NCBI GenBank assembly: GCA_016706055.1 | Contig: JADJKL010000008.1 | Span: forward strand, 310,001 to 374,000 | Reading direction: 5' to 3' | DNA length: 64,000 nucleotides | Origin: Chitinophagaceae bacterium | Lineage (GTDB): Bacteria; Bacteroidota; Bacteroidia; Chitinophagales; Chitinophagaceae | Shown: one piece after another, positions 18,361 through 27,476 of the stretch | Numbering within the stretch: position 1 is the stretch's first letter | Layout: every line of letters starts with the position of its first letter | Notes under the pieces: model-generated | Database searches by the model: none | Told to the model about the DNA's origin: nothing | Seen by the model: the letters and a program-made list of their open reading frames with translations, nothing else | Made by a program: the position numbers and the translations under genes

Positions 18361-18774
18361 ATGACAAAGTACAAAATCAAAAATCTTTTAGATTTCACAC
18401 CGCTTGTTATTATTTCTATCTATGCTATTATTTTAGTGTGGACAGTTACATCTTCTGATGCTGTCCTTTCCTCGAAACATATCGTTGGACTCATTGTTTT
18501 ACCGTTGAATTTTTTGCTTTTTAAATGGAGTCATAAAGTTGGTGTTTTAGGTTTGGGTTTGACACTTCTATTTGGACTCTTGAGTCTACTTTCGTACACT
18601 CATAGTATTCAAACATCGACCCTTAGCATTGGCAAGACCGAAGATTTTCAAATCCCTATTTTTTGGGGACAGCCAATTTTTCTTCTCTGGCTAATAATTC
18701 ATTTTGTAGTTTCCGGCAGGCACTATGTAGGAATTGTAACAAAAAAATATTGGCAGGAATTGTTTGATAAATAA
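18361..18774 (+). CDS. Small integral membrane protein of unknown function
   Basis: I do not recognise this 137-residue protein. It has four clear hydrophobic stretches (around residues 12-30, 41-54, 61-78 and 104-119), so it is probably a four-helix inner-membrane protein. The charged N-terminus MTKYKIKN and Lys-rich C-terminus TKKYWQELFDK suggest cytoplasmic ends. It lies 73 bases after sprA on the same strand, with no visible terminator between, but no functional link is shown. Confidence 0.65.
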   Translation: MTKYKIKNLLDFTPLVIISIYAIILVWTVTSSDAVLSSKHIVGLIVLPLNFLLFKWSHKVGVLGLGLTLLFGLLSLLSYTHSIQTSTLSIGKTEDFQIPIFWGQPIFLLWLIIHFVVSGRHYVGIVTKKYWQELFDK

Positions 18775-18942
18775 TTTTATCAAACATTAGCTAAAAGCGG
18801 ATAGTTCCAATTTCATGATGTCAATGTCACAGTAAAACTAATGTTAGTATTGCTAGTAAATATAACTCGGTTGTTTCTAATTGACGAAAATCAGCAATTT
18901 TTAGAGTAGCTCTCAATTAACTTTCGAGAATACAATCTGAAA

Positions 18943-19464
18943 TTATTCAACCACATTCTGCGGAGCAGAAGTCATAACAGCTCCAACGGCTGATTCAGCT
19001 GTTTTTTTGAACAGCATTACATAACCACACAAATTCTTTTTCTTTTGTTTGTTTACCTGTACTGGTTTCATCATATGAAATTCAGAAAACTGTGGTACAT
19101 ACGTATAGCTGATTACGTTGCCGTCAATTTCGCCCCATCTTTTCTGGCGGAAGATTACCATTCTTTCTTTCCAGTCGTACATCCTTACTTCGTACAAACG
19201 GGAAGAGTAATCGCCGATAAATACAAACTGGTACCAGCTGCCTTGAGTAAGCGGAACAATAACCGGCATTTCAAATTCACTTTCCATTTTTATCGAAGCT
19301 TCTTTCAGTAATTCATATCCATCTTTCGAATAAACTTCTTTCAGGCTGTCAACTTGTTTATTCATTAATCCGTTAGAGCAAGATTCAAGACGAATAACAT
19401 CTTGTGAGTAAGAAGAGGCAGATAAAATAATTAGTGCTAAAATGAGTAAGTACGGCTTTTTCAT
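18943..19464 (-). CDS. Secreted protein of unknown function
   Basis: I start this at ATG 19464 (MKKPYLLILALIILSASS), which begins a signal peptide cleaved near SYSQ; the frame is open a further 11 residues upstream but those do not look like coding. The mature part is about 150 residues, soluble in character, with two Cys and many aromatic residues (WYQFVFIGDYSSRLYEVRMYDW). It resembles small exported hypotheticals common in Chitinophagaceae. No partner gene is apparent. Confidence 0.65.
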   Translation of the reverse strand: MKKPYLLILALIILSASSYSQDVIRLESCSNGLMNKQVDSLKEVYSKDGYELLKEASIKMESEFEMPVIVPLTQGSWYQFVFIGDYSSRLYEVRMYDWKERMVIFRQKRWGEIDGNVISYTYVPQFSEFHMMKPVQVNKQKKKNLCGYVMLFKKTAESAVGAVMTSAPQNVVE

Positions 19465-19669
19465 AACAGGAATTGTGAGATATTGAACTTGCTGCATAAA
19501 TGTACTTATTGCTTTTTTTAGCTAATAATTTTTAATTGAAATTTTTCTTCAACAGGTACATTTTCGAAGGGATACTACGACAAGTTTCGAGCCAATTAAC
19601 AGAGGGGAAAGATTTTGGTAAATGGAAGATAAGTGTAAAGCCTGAATTATGAACAGTAATTGACTAATA

Positions 19670-20434
19670 TCAAGAGCTTTGCCGGTTGAAATAAATAGCA
19701 TTAGCCTGTTGTAAGCAACTCAGTGTCAAATCATTTATACATACATGAGCAGGCAGGGTTGTACAATAATAAATCACTTCAGCGACATCCTCTGCTGTCA
19801 ATGGTTTCAGTCCATTATAAATACTTTTTGCCGTAGGTTCATCGCCTTTAAAACGTACTACAGAAAACTCTGTGTCTGCCGCACCGGGATTAATAGAAGT
19901 TACTTTGATATTATGTCGCAATAAATCAATCCGCATAGACTGGCTGATAGCATCTACTGCATACTTGGTGGCACAGTACACATTACCTTTTTCATATACC
20001 TGCTTGCCAGCTACCGAACCAAGATTGATAATATGCCCTTGCTTTCTGACTGCCATTAATTTTGAAATTGCTTTACCTACATACAGAAACCCTTTTACAT
20101 TGGTATCAATCATAACGTTCCAGTCGTTCATATCAGCTTCATCAAAATAATCTCTACCTAATGCAAGGCCTGCATTATTTACAAGCACATCAATAGCTTT
20201 CCAATCTTCTGGAATATTTTCAATAGATGAGAAAACATCTTTTTCTATTTGCACATCAAATGGTAATTGCAATACGGCAACATTATATTTCTTTTCTATT
20301 TCGTCAGCAAGGGTTTGCAATCTTTCAATTCTTCTCCCATTAATAATAAGGTCATAACCGTTGGCGGCAAAAATATAAGCAGACGCTTTTCCAAATCCTG
20401 CTGTAGCACCTGTGACGAAGGCAATTTTTCTCAT
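19670..20434 (-). CDS. SDR family NAD(P)-dependent oxidoreductase (YdfG-like 3-hydroxy acid dehydrogenase group)
   Basis: I start it at ATG 20434 (MRKIAFVTGATAG), because the Rossmann strand begins there; the frame is open 22 residues further but that part overlaps non-coding repeat DNA. The 254-residue protein has the classical SDR set: TGATAGFG at 8-15, NNAG at 86-89, Ser140, and Tyr153-x3-Lys157 in YCATK. The NxGRRIERL segment after strand 2 fits NADP preference. The overall pattern resembles YdfG-type L-allo-threonine/serine dehydrogenases. The substrate is not proven. Confidence 0.9.
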   Translation of the reverse strand: MRKIAFVTGATAGFGKASAYIFAANGYDLIINGRRIERLQTLADEIEKKYNVAVLQLPFDVQIEKDVFSSIENIPEDWKAIDVLVNNAGLALGRDYFDEADMNDWNVMIDTNVKGFLYVGKAISKLMAVRKQGHIINLGSVAGKQVYEKGNVYCATKYAVDAISQSMRIDLLRHNIKVTSINPGAADTEFSVVRFKGDEPTAKSIYNGLKPLTAEDVAEVIYYCTTLPAHVCINDLTLSCLQQANAIYFNRQSS

Positions 20435-20483
20435 ATAATTAATTGTAAATTGATTGCTAAGATAGAAGTTATTTTTTCTCGCC

Positions 20484-20957
20484 AAGGCGCAAAGACGCAA
20501 AAGGCGGCATTCATTGATGTACTTTTAAGAATACTTAAACTCTTTGATATGGATGAAAATGAGATAACGAAAATTGTTGTCAATACTGCATTTAAAATGC
20601 ATAAGGAACTTGGGCCAGGACTTTTTGAGTCTGTTTATGAATCTATCCTTGAATATGAGCTTTCCACTGAACATGGTTTATATATTCAAAGGCAACCAGC
20701 TTTACCTGTTGTATGGAAAGAGATAAACATTGATTTAGGATTCAAGCCAGACATGATTGTAGAAAGGAAAATAATTATCGAACTTAAATCTGTCGAAAAA
20801 GTAATGCCTGTTCATTACAAACAACTGCAAACTTATCTTAAGCTTACAGGCCTTAAACTTGGATTATTAATAAATTTTAATGAAGCATTGATAAAAGACG
20901 GAATCAAAAGAATTGTAAACGGCCTTTAAGTAATTTTTTTTTGCGTCTTTGCGCCTT
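20484..20957. mobile_element. GxxExxY cassette 1 bounded by a perfect 19-bp inverted repeat
   Basis: AAGGCGCAAAGACGCAAAA at 20484-20502 is repeated exactly in inverse at 20939-20957. The 474-bp segment between the outer ends holds only the GxxExxY gene. The same arrangement recurs at 24414-24875 with a different but related repeat. No transposase is present and no target duplication is seen, so calling it mobile is an inference from structure. Confidence 0.6.
20549..20929 (+). CDS. GxxExxY family protein (predicted PD-(D/E)xK nuclease-like), copy 1
   Basis: Starting at ATG 20549 (MDENEITKIVVNTAF) gives 126 residues, the usual size; the open frame upstream runs through the inverted repeat and the neighbouring SDR region and is not coding. 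The family motif is GLFESVY. The following FKPDMIVERKIIIELKSV supplies a D...E-x-K pattern, and the C-terminus has the LGLLINFNEALIKDGIKRI pattern. The protein family has no established function as far as I know; a nuclease-like fold is a prediction. The gene sits alone inside inverted repeats. Confidence 0.85.
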   Translation: MDENEITKIVVNTAFKMHKELGPGLFESVYESILEYELSTEHGLYIQRQPALPVVWKEINIDLGFKPDMIVERKIIIELKSVEKVMPVHYKQLQTYLKLTGLKLGLLINFNEALIKDGIKRIVNGL

Positions 20958-20967
20958 TGCGTGGAAT

Positions 20968-23592
20968 TTACCTTATCAACGTAACCGTTCCCTTAATGAA
21001 AATCGTTTTGCCGGTGTAATCAACAGCACTCACCATCCACACATACACATTGCTTGATTGCAACACTCCGCCAATGCGGCCATCCCAACCTTGCTTATTA
21101 GCAGTAGTGGTAAATACCAGTTCGCCCCAGCGATTATAAATACTGAAGAAGTTTATTTTTTCTACACCTACAGCAATTGGCCGTATCACATCATTCTTGC
21201 CATCATTATTTGGTGTAAAGGCTGTTGGTACAAAAACGTAGGGGTTTGTTTTGAAAACATACACAGTAACAAAAGCAGAGTCAGGACAACCAGCTGCATC
21301 AGTCACTACCAACTTATATTTTACACTATCTGTTTCTGGTCCATAAACACCAATGGGGTTTGCAATTGTTGTACTAGATAAGCCAGTGCTCGGACTCCAT
21401 ACATAACTAACACCACCAGATCCTTGCAATAACAATGGCTGACCAATCACAACCGTTGTATCACGGCCTGCACTGGCTCTTACTTTTGGCTGCACTGTTA
21501 TTATCACTGTATCACGGCCGGGCTTAGGGCAACCTTTATTATCCAATGCAGTAAGAATATACGAAGTTGTTCTTGGCGGTGTTGATACAGGATTAAGTAC
21601 TGCCGGATCGTCTAAATAGGAAACAGGCGACCATGTAAAGTTGATGCCATCATGTGAGCCATTTAGCTGTGCAGAAGTGTTATAACAAATTGTTTGATCT
21701 GCACCTGCATTTGCCACAGGATAAGGGATGGTTGTAATTACAACATTGTCCGTTGCAAAACAGCTGCCGACCCTTGCAGTTATCTGGTAATTTGTAGAAG
21801 CGGCAGTCGGCGTCGCTTTTGGATTTCTAATGTTTGGATTGTCTAAAGTGCCAGCGGGTATCCATTGGAATTGTAGTCCGTCAGTAGCCGCATCCAACTG
21901 TATAGCATCAGTAAGGCATATTGTAGTATCGGCTATCGCAGTTAATGAAACGCCGGTTATTACACGAACATGTACTGAATCTTTATTTAAACAGCCATTA
22001 TCATTTAAGTTTACAACATACCAAGTGTTGGTAGTTGGGTTTACCGTAGGTGTTGCAATACTGGGGTTATTAATATTTGTTATGGGTGTCCAAGTAAATA
22101 TTCCTGTACCGGCAGCATTGAGCATTACAGCATCTGGTACACAAATAAGTGTATCCTTAAATGCAAGAGTAATTGGAGGTTTATCAAATACCTGCACATC
22201 AACAGATGCTGTATCCTTACAGCCTTTACTATTTGTAACAATTAACTGTGCTGTTTTTGTGCCGGCAGTCGGATAGGTCCATTGCGGGTTTTGATTTCTG
22301 GATGTATCTGCCAATGTTGATAAATCTCCAAAATTCCATCGCCAGCTATCTACTACACCATAAGCAGTGGCTGTTTGATCTGTAAATTGAAAAGGATTGG
22401 TAAAGCATCCGCCTGCGGCAGTAAAGTTTGGAAAGAAACCCGGGAAAACTTTTGCAAGCATCGTTGTACTATCGGCACATTGTCCTCCAGATAAAGAAAC
22501 GACAAGTTTTACAATATAAACTCCGGTATCAGCATAAGTATGTGTCGGGTTTTCCAGCGTTGATGTGTTAGCAATTCCGCTTGCAGGTTCTCCAAATGTC
22601 CAGATAAATTCAGCTCCTGATGGATTGGTTACCTGATTTTGAAAGTTGAGGGTAAAACCGTCACAAGTAATTATTGATGGATCTAATTTTGCCTGCAAAG
22701 GCTGACAATCATTTACTCGGATATGCAATTCCTTTTGTGTTGTGCCTAATAAAACACCGTTACGGTATTCATTTACACAAACACTTACAACAAATTCTCC
22801 GAGTATGTCAGGTGTTATTCCACTGATAAGACCAGTTACAGGGTTAATAGTAACGCCGGGCCCCATTGGTTGAGAACCTGAAAAAGGACTTGCGTAGGGA
22901 ACGGAGAAATACGGTGGATTTGTTGCTGTAGCAGGCGCAGGGTCTCCTTGGCTGCCCCCCTCTAATGCGCTACAAAATTGGTATGATAAAGAATCTCCAT
23001 CAGAATCTGTTGCCTGAAATGAATATTGAAAGAAACTATTTCTGCAAACTACAGCTGTATCGTTAACCTGAAATGCTGGACTACTGTTTGTTTCTGCTCC
23101 TGCAGCAGTAGCTGTGCCGGGTATTTTTATAGAAAAAGTATTACCAATAGAACCACTGCCAGGGACGTTAATAATCCCTGCAATTCTACAACATCTTTGA
23201 TATGAAAAAATATAACCACCGGGTGTTGAAGGAAGTTCTATAGAAGGTAAATCATATACAACAACTGTATAATAACAACCTGTTTCATTGCCAGTTATAC
23301 ACGGCTCATCGAAAACCTTATTCAAATTATATCGGTCCTTAAGAGATACGGTTACATTTTGCAGGAATTGATTATTACCACCATTAAATATGCTAAAATT
23401 TATTGGGTTTGAAACCTGGGCGTCTGTAGGGTTACAAATCATATATACGGTTAGTGTAACCTGATATTGTAAATTACCAGCAGAGCCTGGACCAAGATAC
23501 TTATACGAAAAAAAACCTCCTTTTATATGTGCTGCATTTGAAGAGGAGGATAAAAGAAAAACTGTTAGTATGATAAATAAAATTCGTTTCAT
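20968..23592 (-). CDS. PKD/Ig-like surface protein with type IX type B C-terminal sorting domain
   Basis: I start at ATG 23592 (MKRILFIILTVFLLSSSSNAA), which opens a signal peptide; the frame is open 11 residues further but would overlap the neighbour. The 874-residue product contains a PKD-type domain (WRWNFGD near the middle), then several Ig-like modules of about 80 residues with recurring Cys and Asp-Thr patterns. The last 90 residues (VFVPTAFTPNNDGKND to KGTVTLIR, including YNRWGELVF and GWDG) are the gliding motility-associated CTD. It should be exported by SprA and attached to or released from the surface. Role unknown; an adhesin is likely. Confidence 0.92.
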   Translation of the reverse strand: MKRILFIILTVFLLSSSSNAAHIKGGFFSYKYLGPGSAGNLQYQVTLTVYMICNPTDAQVSNPINFSIFNGGNNQFLQNVTVSLKDRYNLNKVFDEPCITGNETGCYYTVVVYDLPSIELPSTPGGYIFSYQRCCRIAGIINVPGSGSIGNTFSIKIPGTATAAGAETNSSPAFQVNDTAVVCRNSFFQYSFQATDSDGDSLSYQFCSALEGGSQGDPAPATATNPPYFSVPYASPFSGSQPMGPGVTINPVTGLISGITPDILGEFVVSVCVNEYRNGVLLGTTQKELHIRVNDCQPLQAKLDPSIITCDGFTLNFQNQVTNPSGAEFIWTFGEPASGIANTSTLENPTHTYADTGVYIVKLVVSLSGGQCADSTTMLAKVFPGFFPNFTAAGGCFTNPFQFTDQTATAYGVVDSWRWNFGDLSTLADTSRNQNPQWTYPTAGTKTAQLIVTNSKGCKDTASVDVQVFDKPPITLAFKDTLICVPDAVMLNAAGTGIFTWTPITNINNPSIATPTVNPTTNTWYVVNLNDNGCLNKDSVHVRVITGVSLTAIADTTICLTDAIQLDAATDGLQFQWIPAGTLDNPNIRNPKATPTAASTNYQITARVGSCFATDNVVITTIPYPVANAGADQTICYNTSAQLNGSHDGINFTWSPVSYLDDPAVLNPVSTPPRTTSYILTALDNKGCPKPGRDTVIITVQPKVRASAGRDTTVVIGQPLLLQGSGGVSYVWSPSTGLSSTTIANPIGVYGPETDSVKYKLVVTDAAGCPDSAFVTVYVFKTNPYVFVPTAFTPNNDGKNDVIRPIAVGVEKINFFSIYNRWGELVFTTTANKQGWDGRIGGVLQSSNVYVWMVSAVDYTGKTIFIKGTVTLIR

Positions 23593-23614
23593 GTAGGGCT
23601 TGCCGAAATTGATT

Positions 23615-24406
23615 TTATATTTCAAGCAAAAATTGCTCCAGCATCTGGTTACACTTATTTGTTTCTTCCAGCATTCCCATGTGGCCGGACTGTTGAAGCA
23701 TGTGAATGTACGATTTTTTAGGAAGATGACTTTGTTCCAACATGTCTTTTACAGGAACGGCATTGTCATGTTTTCCCATTATAAAAAGTACCGGAACTCT
23801 TGCTTTTTTTAATATTTCAGTTCTGTCTGGTCGCTGTATCATTGCTTCGTAATAAGAAACGAGAGATTGGGCAGAAAAGTTGTGGCCTTTTTCAATTAAT
23901 TCTGCAATTGTTGTTTTTAGCTTCTCTTTGGATTGCTCAGCAAAAAGATTAGGTATAGCTGTTTTTAAAAATTCGTATGCTCCATTCTGCTTTATAAAAT
24001 CAATTGCTTTTTTACGGGCAGTAATTTTTTCTTCACTATCAGCATAAGAAGATGAGTGGAAAAGTCCAAATGCTGAAATATGTTTACTATATTTTTCCAT
24101 CATTGCCAATGTAATATAGCCGCCCATGCTATGGCCGATTACAGGACAGGTTTCAATTTTTTCTTCTTTAATGATTGCATGTATGACTTTCGCCATCCCT
24201 TCAATGCTCATATCACTAATCATTTCTGATTGGCCAGAGCCAGGAAGGTCTGGAACAATAAGCTGAAATTTACGTTTCAAATGTGCCACCTGCAGGTTGA
24301 AAATTTCTCCGTCCTCGCCAAAGCCATGAAGTAGAAAAACGGGTTGACCACTGCCAATGACTCGGTAATGGATTTTTTTGTCTTGATATAGAAGTTGTTT
24401 GTCCAT
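23615..24406 (-). CDS. Alpha/beta hydrolase
   Basis: The 263-residue protein has the alpha/beta hydrolase layout: HGFGEDGEIF oxyanion region, nucleophile elbow GHSMGG, an acid in FIMGKHDNAVP, and the catalytic His in LQQSGHMGMLEE. The size and lack of a signal peptide suggest a cytoplasmic esterase or similar enzyme. Substrate unknown. It is followed downstream by the CTD protein gene, 22 bases away, and preceded by GxxExxY cassette 2. Confidence 0.88.
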   Translation of the reverse strand: MDKQLLYQDKKIHYRVIGSGQPVFLLHGFGEDGEIFNLQVAHLKRKFQLIVPDLPGSGQSEMISDMSIEGMAKVIHAIIKEEKIETCPVIGHSMGGYITLAMMEKYSKHISAFGLFHSSSYADSEEKITARKKAIDFIKQNGAYEFLKTAIPNLFAEQSKEKLKTTIAELIEKGHNFSAQSLVSYYEAMIQRPDRTEILKKARVPVLFIMGKHDNAVPVKDMLEQSHLPKKSYIHMLQQSGHMGMLEETNKCNQMLEQFLLEI

Positions 24407-24413
24407 AATTTAA

Positions 24414-24875
24414 TTTGCCACTGAGGCACAGAAACACAGAGGTTATTTAATAAGCGACTCTTTTTATTTCTAGTTTCATTTTTGCAAAATTTAGAATTAA
24501 TCCAATCTTACAATCGGAACATTTAAGATAATTGATTGTTTGGGCATAATCTTCTTCAGCTATTCCGCCTTGTTTGGCTTTTATTTCTACAATAACTTTT
24601 TCGAAGACAACAAAGTCCGCATAAAATTTGTGTGGAAGAATAGTATCCTTGTAATGAATTAGATATTCTTTTTCCCTTTCATAGAATATTTCATCGATTT
24701 TAAATTCGTATTCAAAAGCGTCTTTATAAACAATTTCAAGAAAGCCTGGTCCTAAATTCTTATGAATATCAATAGCGGTTCTGATAATGAGGTCAGTTTC
24801 TCCCTGTAGCGGGAAGTCGGAATTACTAAAATGTCTTTTCTCCATTTTTCTGTGTTTCTGTGCCTCTGTGGCAAA
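24414..24875. mobile_element. GxxExxY cassette 2 bounded by a 27-bp inverted repeat
   Basis: The 27 bases at 24414-24440 and the inverse of 24849-24875 agree at 26 positions; the core is GAGGCACAGAAACACAGA. The enclosed 462-bp segment contains only a GxxExxY gene, whose stop codon is six bases from one repeat and whose start is three bases from the other. It parallels cassette 1 in size and layout. Mobility is inferred. Confidence 0.6.
24447..24845 (-). CDS. GxxExxY family protein (predicted PD-(D/E)xK nuclease-like), copy 2
   Basis: This 132-residue protein shares the family pattern with copy 1: an N-terminal helix TDLIIRTAIDIHKNLGPG, the motif GFLEIVY, then DFVVFEKVIVEIKAK with the Asp and Glu-x-Lys of a PD-(D/E)xK-like core, and LKCSDCKIGLILNFAK near the end. 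The two copies are diverged in sequence, so this is not a recent local duplication. The gene is enclosed by inverted repeats and lies between lnt and an alpha/beta hydrolase, all on the minus strand. Confidence 0.85.
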   Translation of the reverse strand: MEKRHFSNSDFPLQGETDLIIRTAIDIHKNLGPGFLEIVYKDAFEYEFKIDEIFYEREKEYLIHYKDTILPHKFYADFVVFEKVIVEIKAKQGGIAEEDYAQTINYLKCSDCKIGLILNFAKMKLEIKRVAY

Positions 24876-24882
24876 ACTATTC

Positions 24883-26472
24883 TTAAGTTTTAGCCTTGAC
24901 GAATGTTTTTATTTTCAAGAAGATGGCTGCGCCAATGATTAATAAGCTAAGTGCTGTCATAATCTTAGATAATAAATCGCCATACCTCACATAAAATGTT
25001 TTTGTATTATTTGGAACATCTATATTCATTTTAATTGCAGCATTGGTATTATAAGGCTGTGGTTCAATAACTGTACCATAAGGATTAATAAAACAGCTGA
25101 TGCCTGTGTTAGCACTTCTTGCCACCCAAGTTCTTGTTTCAATGGCTCTTAGTCTTGCATAGTTCATATGTTGTTTATGTCCGGGAGTTTTCTTCCACCA
25201 GCCGTCGTTGGTAATAATGCAGATAAGGTTAGCTCCATTCCGAATGTATTTTCTCATGAATTCGCCATAAATACTTTCATAGCAAATAGAAGGAGCAATC
25301 TTGAAACCATTTTTTTCTGTAAGAACTGTTCTTTCATTTTGTTTGGCATAGCCTGCAGTGGTGCCGCCAAATTTTTCGAACCATTTGTCAATGAATTTTA
25401 AAAACCAGGGCAGTGTTTCCACACCCGGTACTAACATTGATTTATGATAAAAGGCAGATGCACCACTACTATCTAATAATGCAGCGCCATTGTATGATTC
25501 ATAAAAATGTCCATTATATTCCTGAGAATACTTTGTTTTCTCAGTCATTTCTCTGAAACTTTCAATACCTGTAAATAGTGATGTATTTGGATATTTCTTT
25601 AGGAATGCAAACAATGGATGAAGAAAATAATTTTCTTTTAATGATGCTTCGTCAATTCTTGATGCAGTGTATAAAGCTGTTTCTGGCCAAAGAATTAATG
25701 CAGTATTGCTATCAACTTGTTTTTCAGTTGTACTGATCAATCTTTGTAACTGTGCTTCGAAAGAGCCAGTTAATTCTGATACTTTTTCATAAGGATCAAT
25801 ATTTGGTTGCACTACAACTATGTTTTTTCCTGAACTAGTACTTACTAATTTCTTGTTTAATTTTTTTGCAATAAAAAAAGGAACGATCATTAATACCAAC
25901 CAGCCTAGCATTTGTTTGAAATAAACCGGTGATCTTCCATTCTCTTGATATTCTGTAAACAAAGCATACACTAAAATATTACTAAGCATTATCCAGAATG
26001 TACCGCCACTTGTGCCGGTGTATTCATACCACTGAACCCATTCGGGATGCGAGGCAAAAACATTTCCTAATGTAAGCCAAGGCCAGCTTAATCCCCAATC
26101 CTGTAAATGAATAAATTCAAAGCACATCCAAAAGGCTATTAATGAAAGGTAGCCAATCGTTGTACCGAACCTTTTTTTTGCAATCTTAAAACCAAGCCAG
26201 GGAAAACACATCAATAAACTGTTGGCAAGAAACGCAGCTACTGCACCGGGAGCTGATGCATTCCATATCCACCAAGTGGTTGCAACATTCCAGATGAACA
26301 TGGTGATATAGGTAAGCCAGAAGAATTTTTTTCTGCTTTCAATTTTTGTCTCCAACCAAAGCAAAGGAGTCCATGCAACAAAAATGAGTAATGTAAGTGG
26401 TGATACAGGCCATGCTGCAAAAAGCAAAAGACCGGATGAGATGGCGAGAAAGAGATTTGTAAATCGTTTCAA
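24883..26472 (-). CDS. lnt: Apolipoprotein N-acyltransferase
   Basis: Lnt adds the third acyl chain to outer-membrane lipoproteins at the inner membrane. The 529-residue protein has about seven membrane helices in its N-terminal half and one at the C-terminus, around a periplasmic nitrilase-like domain. The Glu-Lys-Cys triad is visible in LILWPETAL, YHKSMLVPGVE and APSICYESIYGE. It fits the many lipoproteins in the window (for example at 3078, 43603, 45170, 53080 and 53894). Confidence 0.95.
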   Translation of the reverse strand: MKRFTNLFLAISSGLLLFAAWPVSPLTLLIFVAWTPLLWLETKIESRKKFFWLTYITMFIWNVATTWWIWNASAPGAVAAFLANSLLMCFPWLGFKIAKKRFGTTIGYLSLIAFWMCFEFIHLQDWGLSWPWLTLGNVFASHPEWVQWYEYTGTSGGTFWIMLSNILVYALFTEYQENGRSPVYFKQMLGWLVLMIVPFFIAKKLNKKLVSTSSGKNIVVVQPNIDPYEKVSELTGSFEAQLQRLISTTEKQVDSNTALILWPETALYTASRIDEASLKENYFLHPLFAFLKKYPNTSLFTGIESFREMTEKTKYSQEYNGHFYESYNGAALLDSSGASAFYHKSMLVPGVETLPWFLKFIDKWFEKFGGTTAGYAKQNERTVLTEKNGFKIAPSICYESIYGEFMRKYIRNGANLICIITNDGWWKKTPGHKQHMNYARLRAIETRTWVARSANTGISCFINPYGTVIEPQPYNTNAAIKMNIDVPNNTKTFYVRYGDLLSKIMTALSLLIIGAAIFLKIKTFVKAKT

Positions 26473-26594
26473 GAAAATGATTTACTGTAAAAATAGAAGA
26501 TGTTGAGCAGCATAACAACAAACCATTTTTATGTGAACGGAAAAAGGTTTATGGAAAATTTATGTCTTTGCTCTCTCAATAAAAAAGTAAAGCC

Positions 26595-27419
26595 ATGCAA
26601 ACTAACAAAATTTTATCAGCACCGCTGATAGACCTGATCTTTGATGGCCGTAACAAAGAGTACGGCGCATATTATCTCCGCAAAACTTATGAGCAGCGAA
26701 TTAAGAAATCATTGCTTGTTACATTTTCTGTTGTAGCGTTAATCATTGGAGGAACTGCTTTGGCAGGGAATGCAAAAAAGAATGACGCCGTTTATAAAAT
26801 TAATGATGGAGTTGTCTTAATCGATTTGCCACCTGATGAAAAGATTCCAGAGCCACCGCCAAAACAAGAAATACCGCCGCCAGAAGAAGTGCAGGTAAAG
26901 CAGGAAAAGCTTGTAGAAATGGAAATTGTGGAAGATGATAAAGTAATAGAGCCACCACCTTCACAAGATGCACTTGCTGTTGCTAAAATTGGAGATACAA
27001 AACTTGATGGCATCCTTGATGATAAAATTGCAAAGCCAGAAATAAAAGAAGGTATTGAGAAAGGAATACTGGAAGTAAAAAGAAATACGGAGCCTGATAT
27101 GCCACTTACTATTGTACAAGTGGATGCACAATTTGTTGGAGACTGGGTAAAATTTCTAACAAGAAATCTTGATCCGGAAACGCCGACAAGAAATAATGCA
27201 CCAGTAGGAAGATATACTGTAGTAGTGCAATTTGTAGTAGACAAAGAAGGTAATGTGAGTGATATAAAGGCATTAACCAATCATGGTTATGGATTAGAAG
27301 CAGAAGCAATAAGAGTACTAAAGAAAGCACCTAAATGGAAACCTGCTATTCAAAATGGGTATGAAGTAAAAGCATACCGTAAGCAATTGATAACTTTTGA
27401 TGTACAGGAGGATTATTAA
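26595..27419 (+). CDS. TonB family energy-transducing protein
   Basis: The 274-residue protein has a short cytoplasmic N-terminus, one membrane helix (about residues 36-58), a Pro/Glu-rich periplasmic stretch (PPPKQEIPPPEEVQVKQ), and a C-terminal TonB domain with YTVVVQFVVDKEGNVSDIKAL and APKWKPAIQNG. It would carry proton-motive energy to TonB-dependent receptors such as the SusC protein at 40474. No exbB/exbD genes are beside it. The start MQTNKILSAPLIDLIFDGRNKEYGAY is the typical Bacteroidota form. Confidence 0.92.
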   Translation: MQTNKILSAPLIDLIFDGRNKEYGAYYLRKTYEQRIKKSLLVTFSVVALIIGGTALAGNAKKNDAVYKINDGVVLIDLPPDEKIPEPPPKQEIPPPEEVQVKQEKLVEMEIVEDDKVIEPPPSQDALAVAKIGDTKLDGILDDKIAKPEIKEGIEKGILEVKRNTEPDMPLTIVQVDAQFVGDWVKFLTRNLDPETPTRNNAPVGRYTVVVQFVVDKEGNVSDIKALTNHGYGLEAEAIRVLKKAPKWKPAIQNGYEVKAYRKQLITFDVQEDY

Positions 27420-27476
27420 GGCTATAAAGCAGAAGTAAAAGCCTTATAAAATAGAAAGTTGTAATTTGGTTTTTGA

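Noticed and set aside
18775..18942. Possible small RNA or gene in the 168-base gap before the secreted hypothetical
   Set aside because: No stable hairpin, no T-run and no ORF of interest; I see nothing in it.
20267..20548. N-terminal extension of GxxExxY copy 1 to 220 aa
   Set aside because: The extension reads through the SDR gene on the opposite strand and the inverted repeat; family members start near MDENE.
26792..27280. Antisense 162-aa ORF opposite the TonB-like gene
   Set aside because: It is the reverse of a Pro/Glu-rich coding stretch, with low-complexity Ser/Thr/Gly content and no family pattern.
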